From assembly GCA_949825045.1 (NCBI GenBank), contig OX463807.1, positions 11,061,501-11,125,500 on the forward strand: a stretch of DNA of 64,000 nucleotides. Reading direction: 5' to 3'. The position numbers and the translations under genes are program-made. Of this stretch, positions 1-9,064 are shown piece after piece (position 1 is the first letter of the stretch; the number at the start of each line of letters is the position of its first letter). This DNA is from Argyresthia goedartella (Eukaryota > Arthropoda > Insecta > Lepidoptera > Argyresthiidae). The notes below the pieces were generated by a model. It did no database searches. It had not been told where the DNA came from and worked only from the letters and a program-made list of their open reading frames with translations.

Positions 1-213
1 TCTCTAATTGATTTAGAGTGTATATTTATAAGGTGTATGTCCACAGGGCGACCATATTAAATATTGTTTAGGATTTAATTGTTTTAGTGGTTGCCTTGGT
101 TTTTACAACTTAGTTTTAATTTCTGTGCCCAGCGCTGACGGGCAAGTGCTGGTCTCTGGCTGTGCTTAGTTCGGTAGTGAAGCCTAAGACCAGAAACAAT
201 TGAATCGGTAACC
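1..213 (+). other. Leader of the BEL element upstream of gag
   Basis: Non-coding stretch before the gag ATG at 214. It does not resemble the LTR at 5934-6470 and is taken as part of the transcribed leader between the primer-binding site and gag. No primer-binding site can be assigned because the LTR end is off the left edge. Confidence 0.5.
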
Positions 214-1200
214 ATGGCACCTTCGCCCTTGACGGTACTGCGGTATGGTGTCCGTGAGGAGATGAGATGGCTCGCCCATACTCACAAGTATGTGGAGCGA
301 CCTGACATGGACGATGTCCTGCTCAAGCGTGTGGAGGACGCAATGACACGCGTCGGGAAGGTGTGTCGGCTGGCTGCGGAGGCTGAAGCCCTCGGGCTTA
401 CGGATGAGGCTTCGGTGGCTGCAAGGAAGCAGCTCTGCGCGGATGCTGACCAAGCGATGGAGTGCTTGGGCGACATCGAGCGTCGCGCGGAGAAAATTAA
501 GCGGTCGCGACGGAATGACCGCGGGGAGGGTAGCGGAGACCCGCCCCCTAAGGGTGTTGTTGGACGGCTGCCACACCTGGAGATTCCGGCCTTCGGTGGG
601 GCAATTGATGAGTGGCCGGCATTCATCAATTTGTTCGATAGTTTGGTCCACGGTCGGGACGACCTGGACAACGCCTACAAGTTGGCCCAACTATTGATGG
701 CACTGCGGGGTGAACCGAAGGAGTTGGTCGGTCACCTAACGTTCACGGCAGGCAATTACGAGATAGCCCGGTCCATATTGTTTGACCGCTACCAGCACAA
801 ACGGCGGTTGGTTGATGCGCAGCTGGGGAACCTGTTTAGCATCCCAAGAGTAACCCGGGATGTTGACATCCGGGTACAGGTGCTCAACCCTGTGCTGGTG
901 GCCACTAAGGCTCTTGAGAACCTTGGTCTGCCGGTAGACCAATGGTCATATATCGTGTTGTATATGGTTTTGTCACGGTTGCCTGCAGCTGTTCAAAGTC
1001 GGTTTGAACAGCTGCATGGGGGCAGTAGCTTGGAACTGCCCACACTCGTCCAATTAACGGATTTTTTGGAGGGTGAATGCAGGCGATGCGACACATTGGA
1101 TACGGAGGCCAGTGTGCAGCGCCAACCCGCGTGGATGCGGGAGGGGCCACGCCCCCCACCCCCACGGGGGTTGGGCGGTCAAAACAATTTGGCGTTTTGA
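214..1200 (+). CDS. BEL gag, capsid part (DUF1759)
   Basis: An open frame of 328 codons starting at an ATG in a reasonable context (accATGg). The N-terminal ~100 residues are a helical, charged region. Residues ~115-215 match the DUF1759 gag region of BEL/Pao elements (LEIPAFGGAIDEW, then YKLAQLLMALRG and FDRYQHKRRLVDAQL). The frame ends in a Pro/Arg-rich tail at 1200, before the zinc knuckles, which continue in the next frame. Gag packages the element RNA in a cytoplasmic particle. The loss of frame between capsid and knuckles is most likely an indel near 1180-1200. Confidence 0.85.
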   Translation: MAPSPLTVLRYGVREEMRWLAHTHKYVERPDMDDVLLKRVEDAMTRVGKVCRLAAEAEALGLTDEASVAARKQLCADADQAMECLGDIERRAEKIKRSRRNDRGEGSGDPPPKGVVGRLPHLEIPAFGGAIDEWPAFINLFDSLVHGRDDLDNAYKLAQLLMALRGEPKELVGHLTFTAGNYEIARSILFDRYQHKRRLVDAQLGNLFSIPRVTRDVDIRVQVLNPVLVATKALENLGLPVDQWSYIVLYMVLSRLPAAVQSRFEQLHGGSSLELPTLVQLTDFLEGECRRCDTLDTEASVQRQPAWMREGPRPPPPRGLGGQNNLAF

Positions 1201-1700
1201 GTGCCGCGCCGTCGGGTGACGGCTGTGTGCACTGCGACAGTGCCGGTCATGAAGTGACCAGTTGCGCCAACTTTAAGGCGCTCGGTGTGGCTGCCCGCAG
1301 GAAGGTGGTCTTCCGCCACCGATTGTGTTTCGGTTGTTTGGGGCCGCACCCGCTGAGCGAGTGCTCAAGCGCGTCCCCCTGTGAGTGCTGCGGTGGCAAG
1401 CACCACATCGTGTTGTGCCTGAACCGGTCAGGCCCTTCGGACGGTCACCAGGGCCGGACTCAGGTTGGTCGGTCACAGGGCCCAACCAGGGCCGGACCCA
1501 GTCCCCCTCCGGGCAACGGGAGTCACCAACGGGGTGACTGGGGTACCCGCGGACGGGACCCCCCCCCCGAGGGGAAGGGGGCAGCGCGGGGGGTAACAGG
1601 CGGGATAGCCGGGGTTCGGTCGCCGCTGTCCAGGGTCAGCGAGGACTTCGGGCCGCTGGCTCACCGCGTGTTACGGGCGGGTGTCAGATGGCACCTATGA
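1201..1700 (+). pseudogene. BEL gag, zinc-knuckle part, frame-shifted
   Basis: Continuation of gag in a frame one base back from the capsid ORF. It carries the cysteine-rich knuckle region typical of BEL gag: CVHCDSAGHEVTSC, then LCFGCLGPHPLSEC, then CECCGGKHHIVLC, about residues 49-118 of the frame open from 1077. The knuckles bind the element's RNA. It is followed by a low-complexity Gly/Pro/Arg stretch encoded by G- and C-homopolymers (around 1555-1580) and a stop at 1698-1700. Homopolymers are a natural place for indels, or for assembly error. Confidence 0.8.
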
Positions 1701-2095
1701 GTGGCGAGAAGGCTGGGAGCCCACCACCTTCTGCGCCATCCTGCCCGTCGCTCTGGGAGGCGAACAGTGAGGCGAACAGTCGGATGTCGCCCCCATTCCT
1801 AGAGCGCCCCAGGTTGGATCCGCTCTCCCCCCTCCATCCACGGTGGCCACCGGGCACACCGTTCACAGTCCGGTATGGTCGGGTACCGGGACAGCGAGGG
1901 GCCTATTATGCGGGTTGGGACCCCCTGATGTACATACGGTCTGATATGCCACCGGTGGCATATCAGCAGCCGAGTTACCAGGACACGGGGGTCCCAGCGG
2001 GTTCGGATCCCGCGGAGGTTCCCACTAGGGACACGCCGCCCACTTACAGGGTGCCGCCACTCCACAGACGATCATGCTCCCCACCGCCTCGGTGA
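1688..2095 (+). pseudogene. BEL gag-protease linker in a third frame
   Basis: An open frame of 135 codons, Pro- and Tyr-rich, filling the gap between the knuckles and the protease. It overlaps the protease ORF by 22 bases. The composition (Pro, Ser, Arg, Tyr) fits the variable linker of BEL polyproteins and it has no domain of its own. Its frame lies one base back from the knuckle frame, and the protease frame is one base back again. Confidence 0.55.
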
Positions 2096-5067
2096 TAGCG
2101 TGGAGTTCGGACGGCAAATCTTGTGTGGCACGAGCACTATTGGACTCGGGGGCCCAGGGGTGCTTAGTCTCGTGCAACCTTGTAAGACGGTTGGGCATTT
2201 CGGTAAGGGAGTATCCACATTCCATTCGGGGAATTGGGAACACGGAAGTCGGTTCCGTTAAGGGAGTATGTCGGATTACTCTCTCGTCACGGGTGGATTC
2301 ATCGGTGAATCTGACGGTCACGGCATTAGTCATGCCTAATCTGATGGGCTCACACCCTCACGTACGGTCGTCACCCTCGGTGCGACAGTTGTCACTGGCT
2401 GACCCGGAGTTCGATATTCCGGGCCCAGTAGACATTTTATTGGGTGTCGATGCCTTGGGATACCTGTTAGTGCCAGGTGTCTACGTGTTGCAGGCGACTG
2501 GTCTGGTTTCGGTCAACACCAGACTGGGCCATGCGGTAATGGGTCCGGTCATGCCGGCTGCCCCACGCCTAGCGACTCGTAGTCCCTTATTCGGTTCTGT
2601 ACTCTCGGAGGTGATACAGAAGTTTTGGGAGGTGGAGGAACCACCTACGGTCCGCCGGTTGGACCCGGTTGAAGAAGAGTGTGAACAGTTTTATCGGAAC
2701 AATACTGGTCGCCTTCGGTCAGGTCGATTTCTCACACGTCTTCCATTTCGGAGTGATCGCCCGCCGCTGGGCAGTTCACACCATGCAGCCGAGACGCGGC
2801 TTCTGTCGATGGAACGACGCATGAAGCGTGACGGGATTTTCCGGCGGAAGTACGTCGATTTCATGCGGGAATACGAGTCGCTCGGCCATATGTCGGTTTC
2901 GGGTATCGACTGGAAGCGTGAAGACCACTGCTTCCTGCCTCATCACGCGGTCTTGAGGACCCCGGAGGGCAAAATACGGGTAGTGTTCGATGGATCGGCA
3001 TCAACATCTAACGGCATGAACCTGAACCAGTGTTTGCATTCAGGGCCGAAGTTGAATCATGACATCGCGGATGTTATCACACGGTTCCGTCGACACAATG
3101 TTGTGTTTGTAGCTGACATCCGGATGATGTTTAGACAGACGGTCATTCACCCTGACGATAGACGGTATCAGCTGATACTGTGGCGAGAGAGCCCAGATCA
3201 GCCCATCAGGGTGTACGAGCTGAACACCAACACGTACGGGCTACGGTCTAGTCCTTATTTGGCGATTCGCACTCTGCGGGAGTTAGCGGATCGAGAACGG
3301 TTAAACTTCCCTAGAGGAGCAGCGATCCTGGAGCAGGACCTCTACGTGGACGATATCTGTACCGGTGCAGATTCCGTAGAGGAGGCGCTCGCTCGACGGG
3401 ACGAGCTAGTTGAGCTCTTACGGGGTGGAGGTTACGAGCTCCGGAAATGGATGTCGAACTCTCCAGAGTTACTGACTGGTCTTCCGGATGACTACCAGCA
3501 GGATCCCCACATTTTTGAAAATTTGGAAAATCCGAATATGTTGTCGGTATTAGGCGTCCAGTACCAGCCGGTGTCAGACATGTTTTCGTATCGGGTCGAG
3601 TTGAACTCCCAGAAGGTCTGGACGAAACGGAACGTCCTTTCAACGGTGGCTAGGACATTTGATCCAAACGGGTGGATCACCCCGGTAACATTTCAGCTCA
3701 AGTGTTTTATGCAGCAATTGTGGTCTGCTGAGCTGAAATGGGACGACCCGATCGGCGGGTCATTGAGCTCAGAGTGGGACTCGTTCTTTTCGACCCTCCC
3801 TGGCATCAATCGGATTTCACTGCCACGGAGGTTGGTCCCCACCAAACGATACACCGCCACCCTGCATGGGTTTTGCGATGCCTCGGAGAAGGGCTACGGA
3901 GCTGCGGTGTATCTGCGTACGGTCGACTCCTCGGGGGAGGTTGATGTGCGGTTGGTCATGGCCAAGAGCAAGGTTGCGCCGTTGCGCACTCGCCTGACCA
4001 TTCCCAAGTTAGAGCTTTCGGGAGCGGCTCTCCTGACTCGTCTGCTCAACCACACGATGACGGTTCTTCGTGGGTCAATAGCGTTAGAAGATACGGTCTA
4101 CGCTTGGACGGACAGCCAGATCGTGTTATGCTGGCTGAAGGCTTCAGTTCACAAGCTGGAGATTTTTGTGGCGAATCGGGTTTCGCAGATTCTGAATTCG
4201 GAGGTTCCCTTAATCTGGAGACATGTTCCAGGGGAAATGAACTCAGCAGACTGTGCGTCTCGTGGGTGTCACGCTCCGGAGTTGGTTGGATATCCCTTGT
4301 GGTGGGGCCCAAAATGGTTGACTCAAGCCGAATCGGATTGGCCAATGAGTCCACGCGTTACCACGGCGAACGGCGCCTTGACAGTCGGTGTCTGTACGAC
4401 GCAACCAGAGCCGGAAGAGGAGTTCAGCTTGCTGGAACGGTACAGCCCGCTCGACAAGCTGGTCAATGTGACCTCCTGGATCTGCCGATTTGCGCGGAAT
4501 TGTCGGACTTCTGAGGCGCAACGAGTGCGGATACAGGTCCTGACACCACGGGAACGGAACCATGCGTTGTTCGCATTGGTACGGAACGTGCAGACGGTGC
4601 ACTTTAAGTCCGAATTGGACATTCTGAGACGCGGACGCGTCCAACTGAAGGGAGCTGTGGCTCGGCTCAACCCGTTTATTGACCCTCAAGGATTGCTGAG
4701 GGTAGGAGGTCGGCTGCGGAATGCCAACCTGCCTTATGCGGCTCGCCACCCGTTGTTACTCCCTAGGAAAGGGAAGTTGGTCGAACTGTTGATACAGGAT
4801 CGACACATTCGGAATGGGCATATCGGATGCCACGCCTTGATGGCGTTTCTCCAGCGCGAGTTCTGGATTCTATCGGGAAGACGCTTAGTGCGTAGCGTCG
4901 TATTTCGGTGCCTGCCTTGTTATCGGGCCAAGGCGGCTACGATGCAGCCCCAGATGGGCGATTTGCCCTCGGATAGGGTTAACGAAATCCGGCCCTTTGC
5001 GGGTGTCGGAACGGATTTCGCGGGACCATTCATGGTCAAGTCTTCACAGCTACGGAACGCCAGATAA
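2074..5067 (+). CDS. BEL pol: protease, reverse transcriptase, RNase H, integrase N-terminus
   Basis: A 997-codon frame. Residues ~1-150 are the DUF1758 retropepsin, with the active-site triad D24-S-G (ALLDSGAQGCLVS). The RT spans roughly 280-480, with VADIRMMFRQ and the catalytic YVDD at residues 424-427. The Pao-type peptidase_A17/RNase H region follows (GFCDASEKGYGAAVYLR from about 599, then YAWTDSQIVLCWLK). The integrase zinc-binding His/Cys motif (HIRNGHIGC with FRCLPCYR) lies near 912-950 and the first integrase Asp is in GVGTDFAGPF near 979. The frame ends at a TAA at 5065-5067 in the middle of the integrase core. The same frame resumes directly after it, so this is a nonsense substitution and not a natural end. 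Confidence 0.9.
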   Translation: MLPTASVIAWSSDGKSCVARALLDSGAQGCLVSCNLVRRLGISVREYPHSIRGIGNTEVGSVKGVCRITLSSRVDSSVNLTVTALVMPNLMGSHPHVRSSPSVRQLSLADPEFDIPGPVDILLGVDALGYLLVPGVYVLQATGLVSVNTRLGHAVMGPVMPAAPRLATRSPLFGSVLSEVIQKFWEVEEPPTVRRLDPVEEECEQFYRNNTGRLRSGRFLTRLPFRSDRPPLGSSHHAAETRLLSMERRMKRDGIFRRKYVDFMREYESLGHMSVSGIDWKREDHCFLPHHAVLRTPEGKIRVVFDGSASTSNGMNLNQCLHSGPKLNHDIADVITRFRRHNVVFVADIRMMFRQTVIHPDDRRYQLILWRESPDQPIRVYELNTNTYGLRSSPYLAIRTLRELADRERLNFPRGAAILEQDLYVDDICTGADSVEEALARRDELVELLRGGGYELRKWMSNSPELLTGLPDDYQQDPHIFENLENPNMLSVLGVQYQPVSDMFSYRVELNSQKVWTKRNVLSTVARTFDPNGWITPVTFQLKCFMQQLWSAELKWDDPIGGSLSSEWDSFFSTLPGINRISLPRRLVPTKRYTATLHGFCDASEKGYGAAVYLRTVDSSGEVDVRLVMAKSKVAPLRTRLTIPKLELSGAALLTRLLNHTMTVLRGSIALEDTVYAWTDSQIVLCWLKASVHKLEIFVANRVSQILNSEVPLIWRHVPGEMNSADCASRGCHAPELVGYPLWWGPKWLTQAESDWPMSPRVTTANGALTVGVCTTQPEPEEEFSLLERYSPLDKLVNVTSWICRFARNCRTSEAQRVRIQVLTPRERNHALFALVRNVQTVHFKSELDILRRGRVQLKGAVARLNPFIDPQGLLRVGGRLRNANLPYAARHPLLLPRKGKLVELLIQDRHIRNGHIGCHALMAFLQREFWILSGRRLVRSVVFRCLPCYRAKAATMQPQMGDLPSDRVNEIRPFAGVGTDFAGPFMVKSSQLRNAR

Positions 5068-5562
5068 GTGAAGGCATACCTGTGCGTCTTCATGTGCTTC
5101 GCCACGAAGGCAGTCCACTTGGAGGTGGTCAGTGACCTCACTACAGAGGCATTTATCGCATGTCTAGATCGGTTCGTCTCGCGAAGGGGCCTCCCGACAT
5201 TAATCCGTTCGGACAACGGCACAAATTTTGTCGGAGCCAGGCGATATCTGCAGGAGGTCACTCAATTCCTGAACGGTAACCAGGACGCCATCGGTACGGC
5301 TTGCTCCCGACGAGGGATTGAATGGGTTTTCAGTCCGCCGGGATGTCCTCATTGGGGAGGAATTTTTGAGGCTGCGGTTAAATCGGCTAAGTCGCACCTG
5401 ACGAGGATCATCGGTGAGACCTCTCTACGCTTTGAAGAGCTTGCGACGCTGTTCTGTAAAATTGAAATGACACTGAACTCGCGTCCGTTGTGCCCGCTCA
5501 GTTCGGATCCAAATGATTTGGAAGCGTTGACCGGGTCACTTCCTGATAGGTCAGCCCCTTAA
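5068..5562 (+). pseudogene. BEL integrase catalytic core after the nonsense codon
   Basis: Same frame as pol, immediately downstream of its stop. It holds the rest of the DDE integrase core: the second Asp in RSDNGTNF and the Glu in HWGGIFEAAVKSAK, followed by the LNSRPLCPLS motif common in BEL integrases. It stops at 5560-5562 after a frameshift near 5530, where the conserved downstream motif continues one frame forward. A two-base loss or one-base gain around position 5530 explains it. Confidence 0.85.
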
Positions 5563-5902
5563 CGCCCTGCCAGAATACCCATTCGATGATGTTAAGTTAA
5601 GTCGGTTAACTAGGTGGCAGATGTTGCAGCAGATGGCTCAAGATTTTTGGAAACGGTGGTCCCTTGAGTACTTGCACATCTTGCAGCAGCGCCTTAAGTG
5701 GACTGACCGGACGAGCCCCCCTCAAGTCGGTGATTTGGTGCTGATTAAGGATGTGAACCTGCCATCATTGAGATGGAGACGAGGACGGATCGTCAAATTG
5801 TACACGGGTCGGGATGGCACGCCTCGATCAGCAGAAGTCAAGGTGGGGGACTCGGTCCTCAAGAGAGCGGTCGCAACACTTTCTCGCCTTCCTATTTATT
5901 AG
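5535..5902 (+). pseudogene. BEL integrase C-terminal (DUF5641-like) domain, third frame
   Basis: The C-terminal end of the polyprotein, readable to a TAG stop at 5900-5902. It has the BEL hallmark W..W..EYLHILQQR, then VGDLVLIKD and LRWRRGRIVKLYTG, an SH3-like DNA-binding domain that follows the integrase core. It is joined to the core by a frameshift near 5530. Only about 30 bases separate its stop from the 3' LTR. Confidence 0.85.
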
Positions 5903-5933
5903 GGACAGGTTCGGGCCTGTCCGGGCGGGTGAC

Positions 5934-6470
5934 TGTTTAATATTTATGCTTCGGAACGCATCTCCTCTTGTTGCGCGACTCGGAACGGAAACGGAACCGC
6001 AGCTGTCACTCGTACCAACGAGATGAAAAATTGGAGGTTATCCTTTCTCGTCGGGAGAAAAAACATGTCTGCTCAGGCGTCGGGCCATTGATTGTAATTC
6101 GGTGTAACAATCGTCTAATACGGGTGTCGAGCCTGGTCGGAGTGTAAATCTACCACATCGTCGGGAAATAAGTAGATTCGCGTCAGCGGTTAAGTGATCC
6201 GTGTTGTGATTGGACATCGTCGTATCGGACGGCGACTCCTCGTGTCGGCAGGCAGCACGCCGGCGACAGCGTCGGGCAGCGAATAGTGAGATTCATTCCC
6301 GATCCCACCCAAACTTGTGCCCTTATCCCGTATTCCTGCCTCGAATCGAGCTTTCGATTTCCGGTCTACGACGACAAGGTAAGGTAACAATCAAGATTTT
6401 CTCTCCCGTGCTGGCAAAAACCCAGCCCCTCAAGATTCCACGCCGTTCGGTTGAGGCGTGGAATTAAACA
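5934..6470 (+). repeat. 3' LTR of the BEL element
   Basis: The 537-bp segment begins TGTTTAAT and ends ATTAAACA, an 8-bp perfect terminal inverted repeat with the canonical TG...CA ends. It starts 31 bp after the integrase stop. It is GC-rich with CG-rich patches, unlike the sequence to its right. The matching 5' LTR is not in the window, so target-site duplication cannot be checked; the five bases to the right are AGTAG. Confidence 0.8.
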
Positions 6471-6479
6471 AGTAGTTAA

Positions 6480-7440
6480 GTTAATGTGCCATTCTTCAAA
6501 GCAACTTGGACACAATTTTGGAGAATCTTGACACCCTTTGCATCTGTAGCTAGTTTCGCGACGTTATTGATGATTTTTACAAACTCTGCATTCCAAAAAA
6601 GCAAATTTCTTTGTTGAGTTTTCTTTTGCTACAATTCATACTGGCCAGTGACCAAGGCTTTTAGCGGAAGCTTCTGGCACTGCTTCGGGTGTTGCAGATG
6701 TAGTTGGTGCATATATATTTTTGCTCTGGTTGGTTTGGTTTGTCACAAGATCTTTTCCGACTATGTTTCGTTCAAGCTTTGTTAGACTCCTTATCAACTG
6801 ATCCCTAAACTCAACAAACTGGTATTTATTGTTGTGTTTTACGTACTTTTTGCATAAATAGAAGGCATTCCACGCTGCTATGTCCAGTATATGAAAAAGT
6901 ACTTTTTACCATCGGATTGTCTTACGTGGCGATGAATCAGTCAGACGAGTAACTAATAATTTGATCATTTGATGAATTGATTATAGCGTGCTACTTCTTT
7001 AGGCTTCTTGCATTGTTGTCCACGTCTGTTAGTTACTTCGATCATTTCTGGATTATCCATCGTTGTCAGCATCAATACTTCTCTTTTGTCCATCCAGTTG
7101 CTGACATTCAGCTTGTTCTTTCTGAGCCAACAATGTTCGCCTTTTTTCATCTTTTTCTTGGTCAAAATAGAAGGGTTTCCATTTCGGTTGCTTCTTAGGG
7201 TACCCGCATGTATGAGTTTTAAGGTACAACAGCTTTTCTGAGAGCGGAACATAATTATAAAAATATTTCTTCCTCACTGCTGCTCAAAATAACAATATGG
7301 TCTGGTTCATAATTACCATCTGATCCGAACTCACCATCTTCATCGCTGTACGGATCATGGAAAATTTGTTCTATGTCAGGCTCCGTGTCATTACTAAACA
7401 GGGTTGGTCGCCTATCGGGTTTATTTTTTCTTGATGACAT
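6480..7440 (-). pseudogene. piggyBac-type transposase relic, internally deleted
   Basis: Read on the minus strand. The N-terminal 61 codons (7440-7255, starting MSSRKNKPDRR, acidic) lead almost directly into a C-terminal piece at 7252-6965 with CGTLRSN-like, GNPSILTKKKMKKGE, WMDKREVLMLTT and RRGQQCKKPKEV motifs of piggyBac transposases. The frame then breaks, but translated pieces continue to about 6640 (WNAF-like and EFRDQLIRSL). The terminal cysteine-rich zinc domain follows at about 6600-6490 (RVCK, YRCKGCQ, LCPSCFEEWH). The central region with the first catalytic Asp residues is gone. The BEL LTR abuts the 3' end. This is a dead cut-and-paste (TTAA-targeting) element; its inverted repeats were not found. 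Confidence 0.75.
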
Positions 7441-8400
7441 CTGAAAAATATATACATTTGGGAAAGATTCCTTACAACAGCAGATTAAAGTGATGAAACC
7501 AGAGTGGAGAAATACAACTATTTATAAACAAACAAACAAAGCGTCAAGCCTTTTACCATACGGGATGGCAGAGGCTCAAGTGTGCCCATGTGTTGCCAGC
7601 TATTCAATGCATACTCCACTTTGTAACACCGGTTAATTTCACCACTCACTTACTTGTAAGAATGAATCGATCGTTATTGAATCGTAATATAACCACAAAA
7701 ACACATGTACGAAACAAATTCACACACAATACAATACCGTCAATGAATAAATATTGTAATTTACCGTATAAAATTCGCTAAATCTTGAAGAAACCCGGAC
7801 TACACGCACACTAACAGCGACTCGCTCAATGACACTGCGCAATATGATGCCGCAACTTGCTCGCGCCATTAATTTACACAGCTACGCACACGTCCAAAGG
7901 CGTACTGTCATAGTAGGCAACTTGTCAATGTGTATGAAGGACTTCCTAAAATTGTTCGTTGACGCTTTTGTTGTGACACCACAAAATCATGAATTAGTGT
8001 GATATGACACAATAAAATGCTCCTCCTTTACATACTACGTAAATTGACCGTCTGCAGACGGGTTGAAAGTTTTGATCACTTAAAATTGAACGTTACCAGG
8101 CGTGGTGCCCTATCAGGAACCCTCAAAATACCGCCCTTCGACGTGTTGCCCCGCAACGTGTTCACAATTTCATTAATATTGCCAATGCCTTGAAAGATTT
8201 TCGATCTCCATTATTAATGTTTCTATCTGAGGGATTAATGTTTAAACCACAATTCATGTTCATCTTCTATCACATTTGTGGGTTTTTATTTCCATATTTG
8301 ATTCAAGTATGTATGGCGTCTTTGCTGGTGCTGAAAAGACAAGATTTCAATTTAATTATACCAAAATGCTAAGGTAGAGGTGGACGAAACACTTGGTTAG
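7441..8400. other. Gene-free stretch
   Basis: AT-rich non-coding DNA. It has a small perfect palindrome, CCGTCTGCAGACGG, near 8048 and a moderately GC-rich patch at 8095-8160. I see no coding signal or recognisable element. The left part may be the 5' flank of the piggyBac relic. Confidence 0.4.
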
Positions 8401-8630
8401 AGGGGATGACAGATAGTGGACCGTAGCGATAGAAAATACAAGAGGAAAGATAGGGCCATCCAGTGGGCATTGTCCGACGATATTATCAAGTCAACACCTC
8501 TCTGCATGCAGTTGGCAAAGAACTTTGGAGACTGGCGCGATAGAAGAGACTTGTCTTTGATCGAATTGACTCACTAACCAAGAGGCCTATGCCCAGAAGT
8601 GGGTTGATGTGTGCTGAAAACGATTATGAA
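8401..8630 (+). pseudogene. C-terminal tail of an RTE-like non-LTR retrotransposon
   Basis: Translated fragments match the common end of RTE-type ORFs: a degraded RPxxRWxDDI motif (QWALSDDIIKS), then MQLAKNFGDWRDRRD, and further on an EAYxQKW-like piece. It is followed by non-coding DNA with in-frame stops. No RT domain is left, so this is a 5'-truncated relic. Confidence 0.45.
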
Positions 8631-9064
8631 GATTTCTTACCTTTTCTGTTTCAAAATCCTGAAAAATTAGGTGTTGTTTTGTTGATCGTCATCACTACCC
8701 AGGGTAAGTGCAGGGCGGGCAGTTAGATGAATTTCCTTTCCTGAGCAAGGGATAAATAATAATAACCCGAACCAAAACAAACAAATTGATTCAATTCAAT
8801 TTTTTGGTTTGATGGCTTCTACTGTGGATCCCTACAGTAATTCCGCCAATATCACGTATTGAAGATGACACGAAGGGGATCACGTTGTACAGTTATCGGT
8901 GAAACTTACTTTGAGTTGAGATCTCTCTATAACAAAAGGACCGGACAAACAACAATTAGGACAGCACAAATTAACATATAATTTAAATGTTAAGTGATTA
9001 CATATTAAGGGTGTTAGACATAAAAAGAAGACATACACAAATAAAATAATAATTCTACATCTAA

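Larger units (their letters stand above)
1..6470 (+). mobile_element. BEL/Pao LTR retrotransposon, 5' LTR outside window
   Basis: A nearly full-length BEL/Pao element read in order: leader, gag with a DUF1759-type capsid region and CCHC knuckles, DUF1758-type aspartic protease, reverse transcriptase with YVDD, Pao-type RNase H, integrase (zinc-binding, DDE core, C-terminal DUF5641-like domain) and a 3' LTR. The order protease-RT-RNase H-integrase and the DUF1759/DUF1758 pairing are diagnostic of BEL/Pao. The element is visibly more GC-rich than the AT-rich flanks. The coding region changes frame at about 1200, 1690, 2080 and 5530 and has an in-frame stop at 5065-5067, so this copy is probably dead. 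The 5' LTR and primer-binding site must lie left of the window, because nothing in bases 1-213 matches the 3' LTR. Confidence 0.9.

Noticed and set aside
1..213. 5' LTR of the BEL element
   Set aside because: No similarity to the 3' LTR at 5934-6470 and no ATTAAACA end present.
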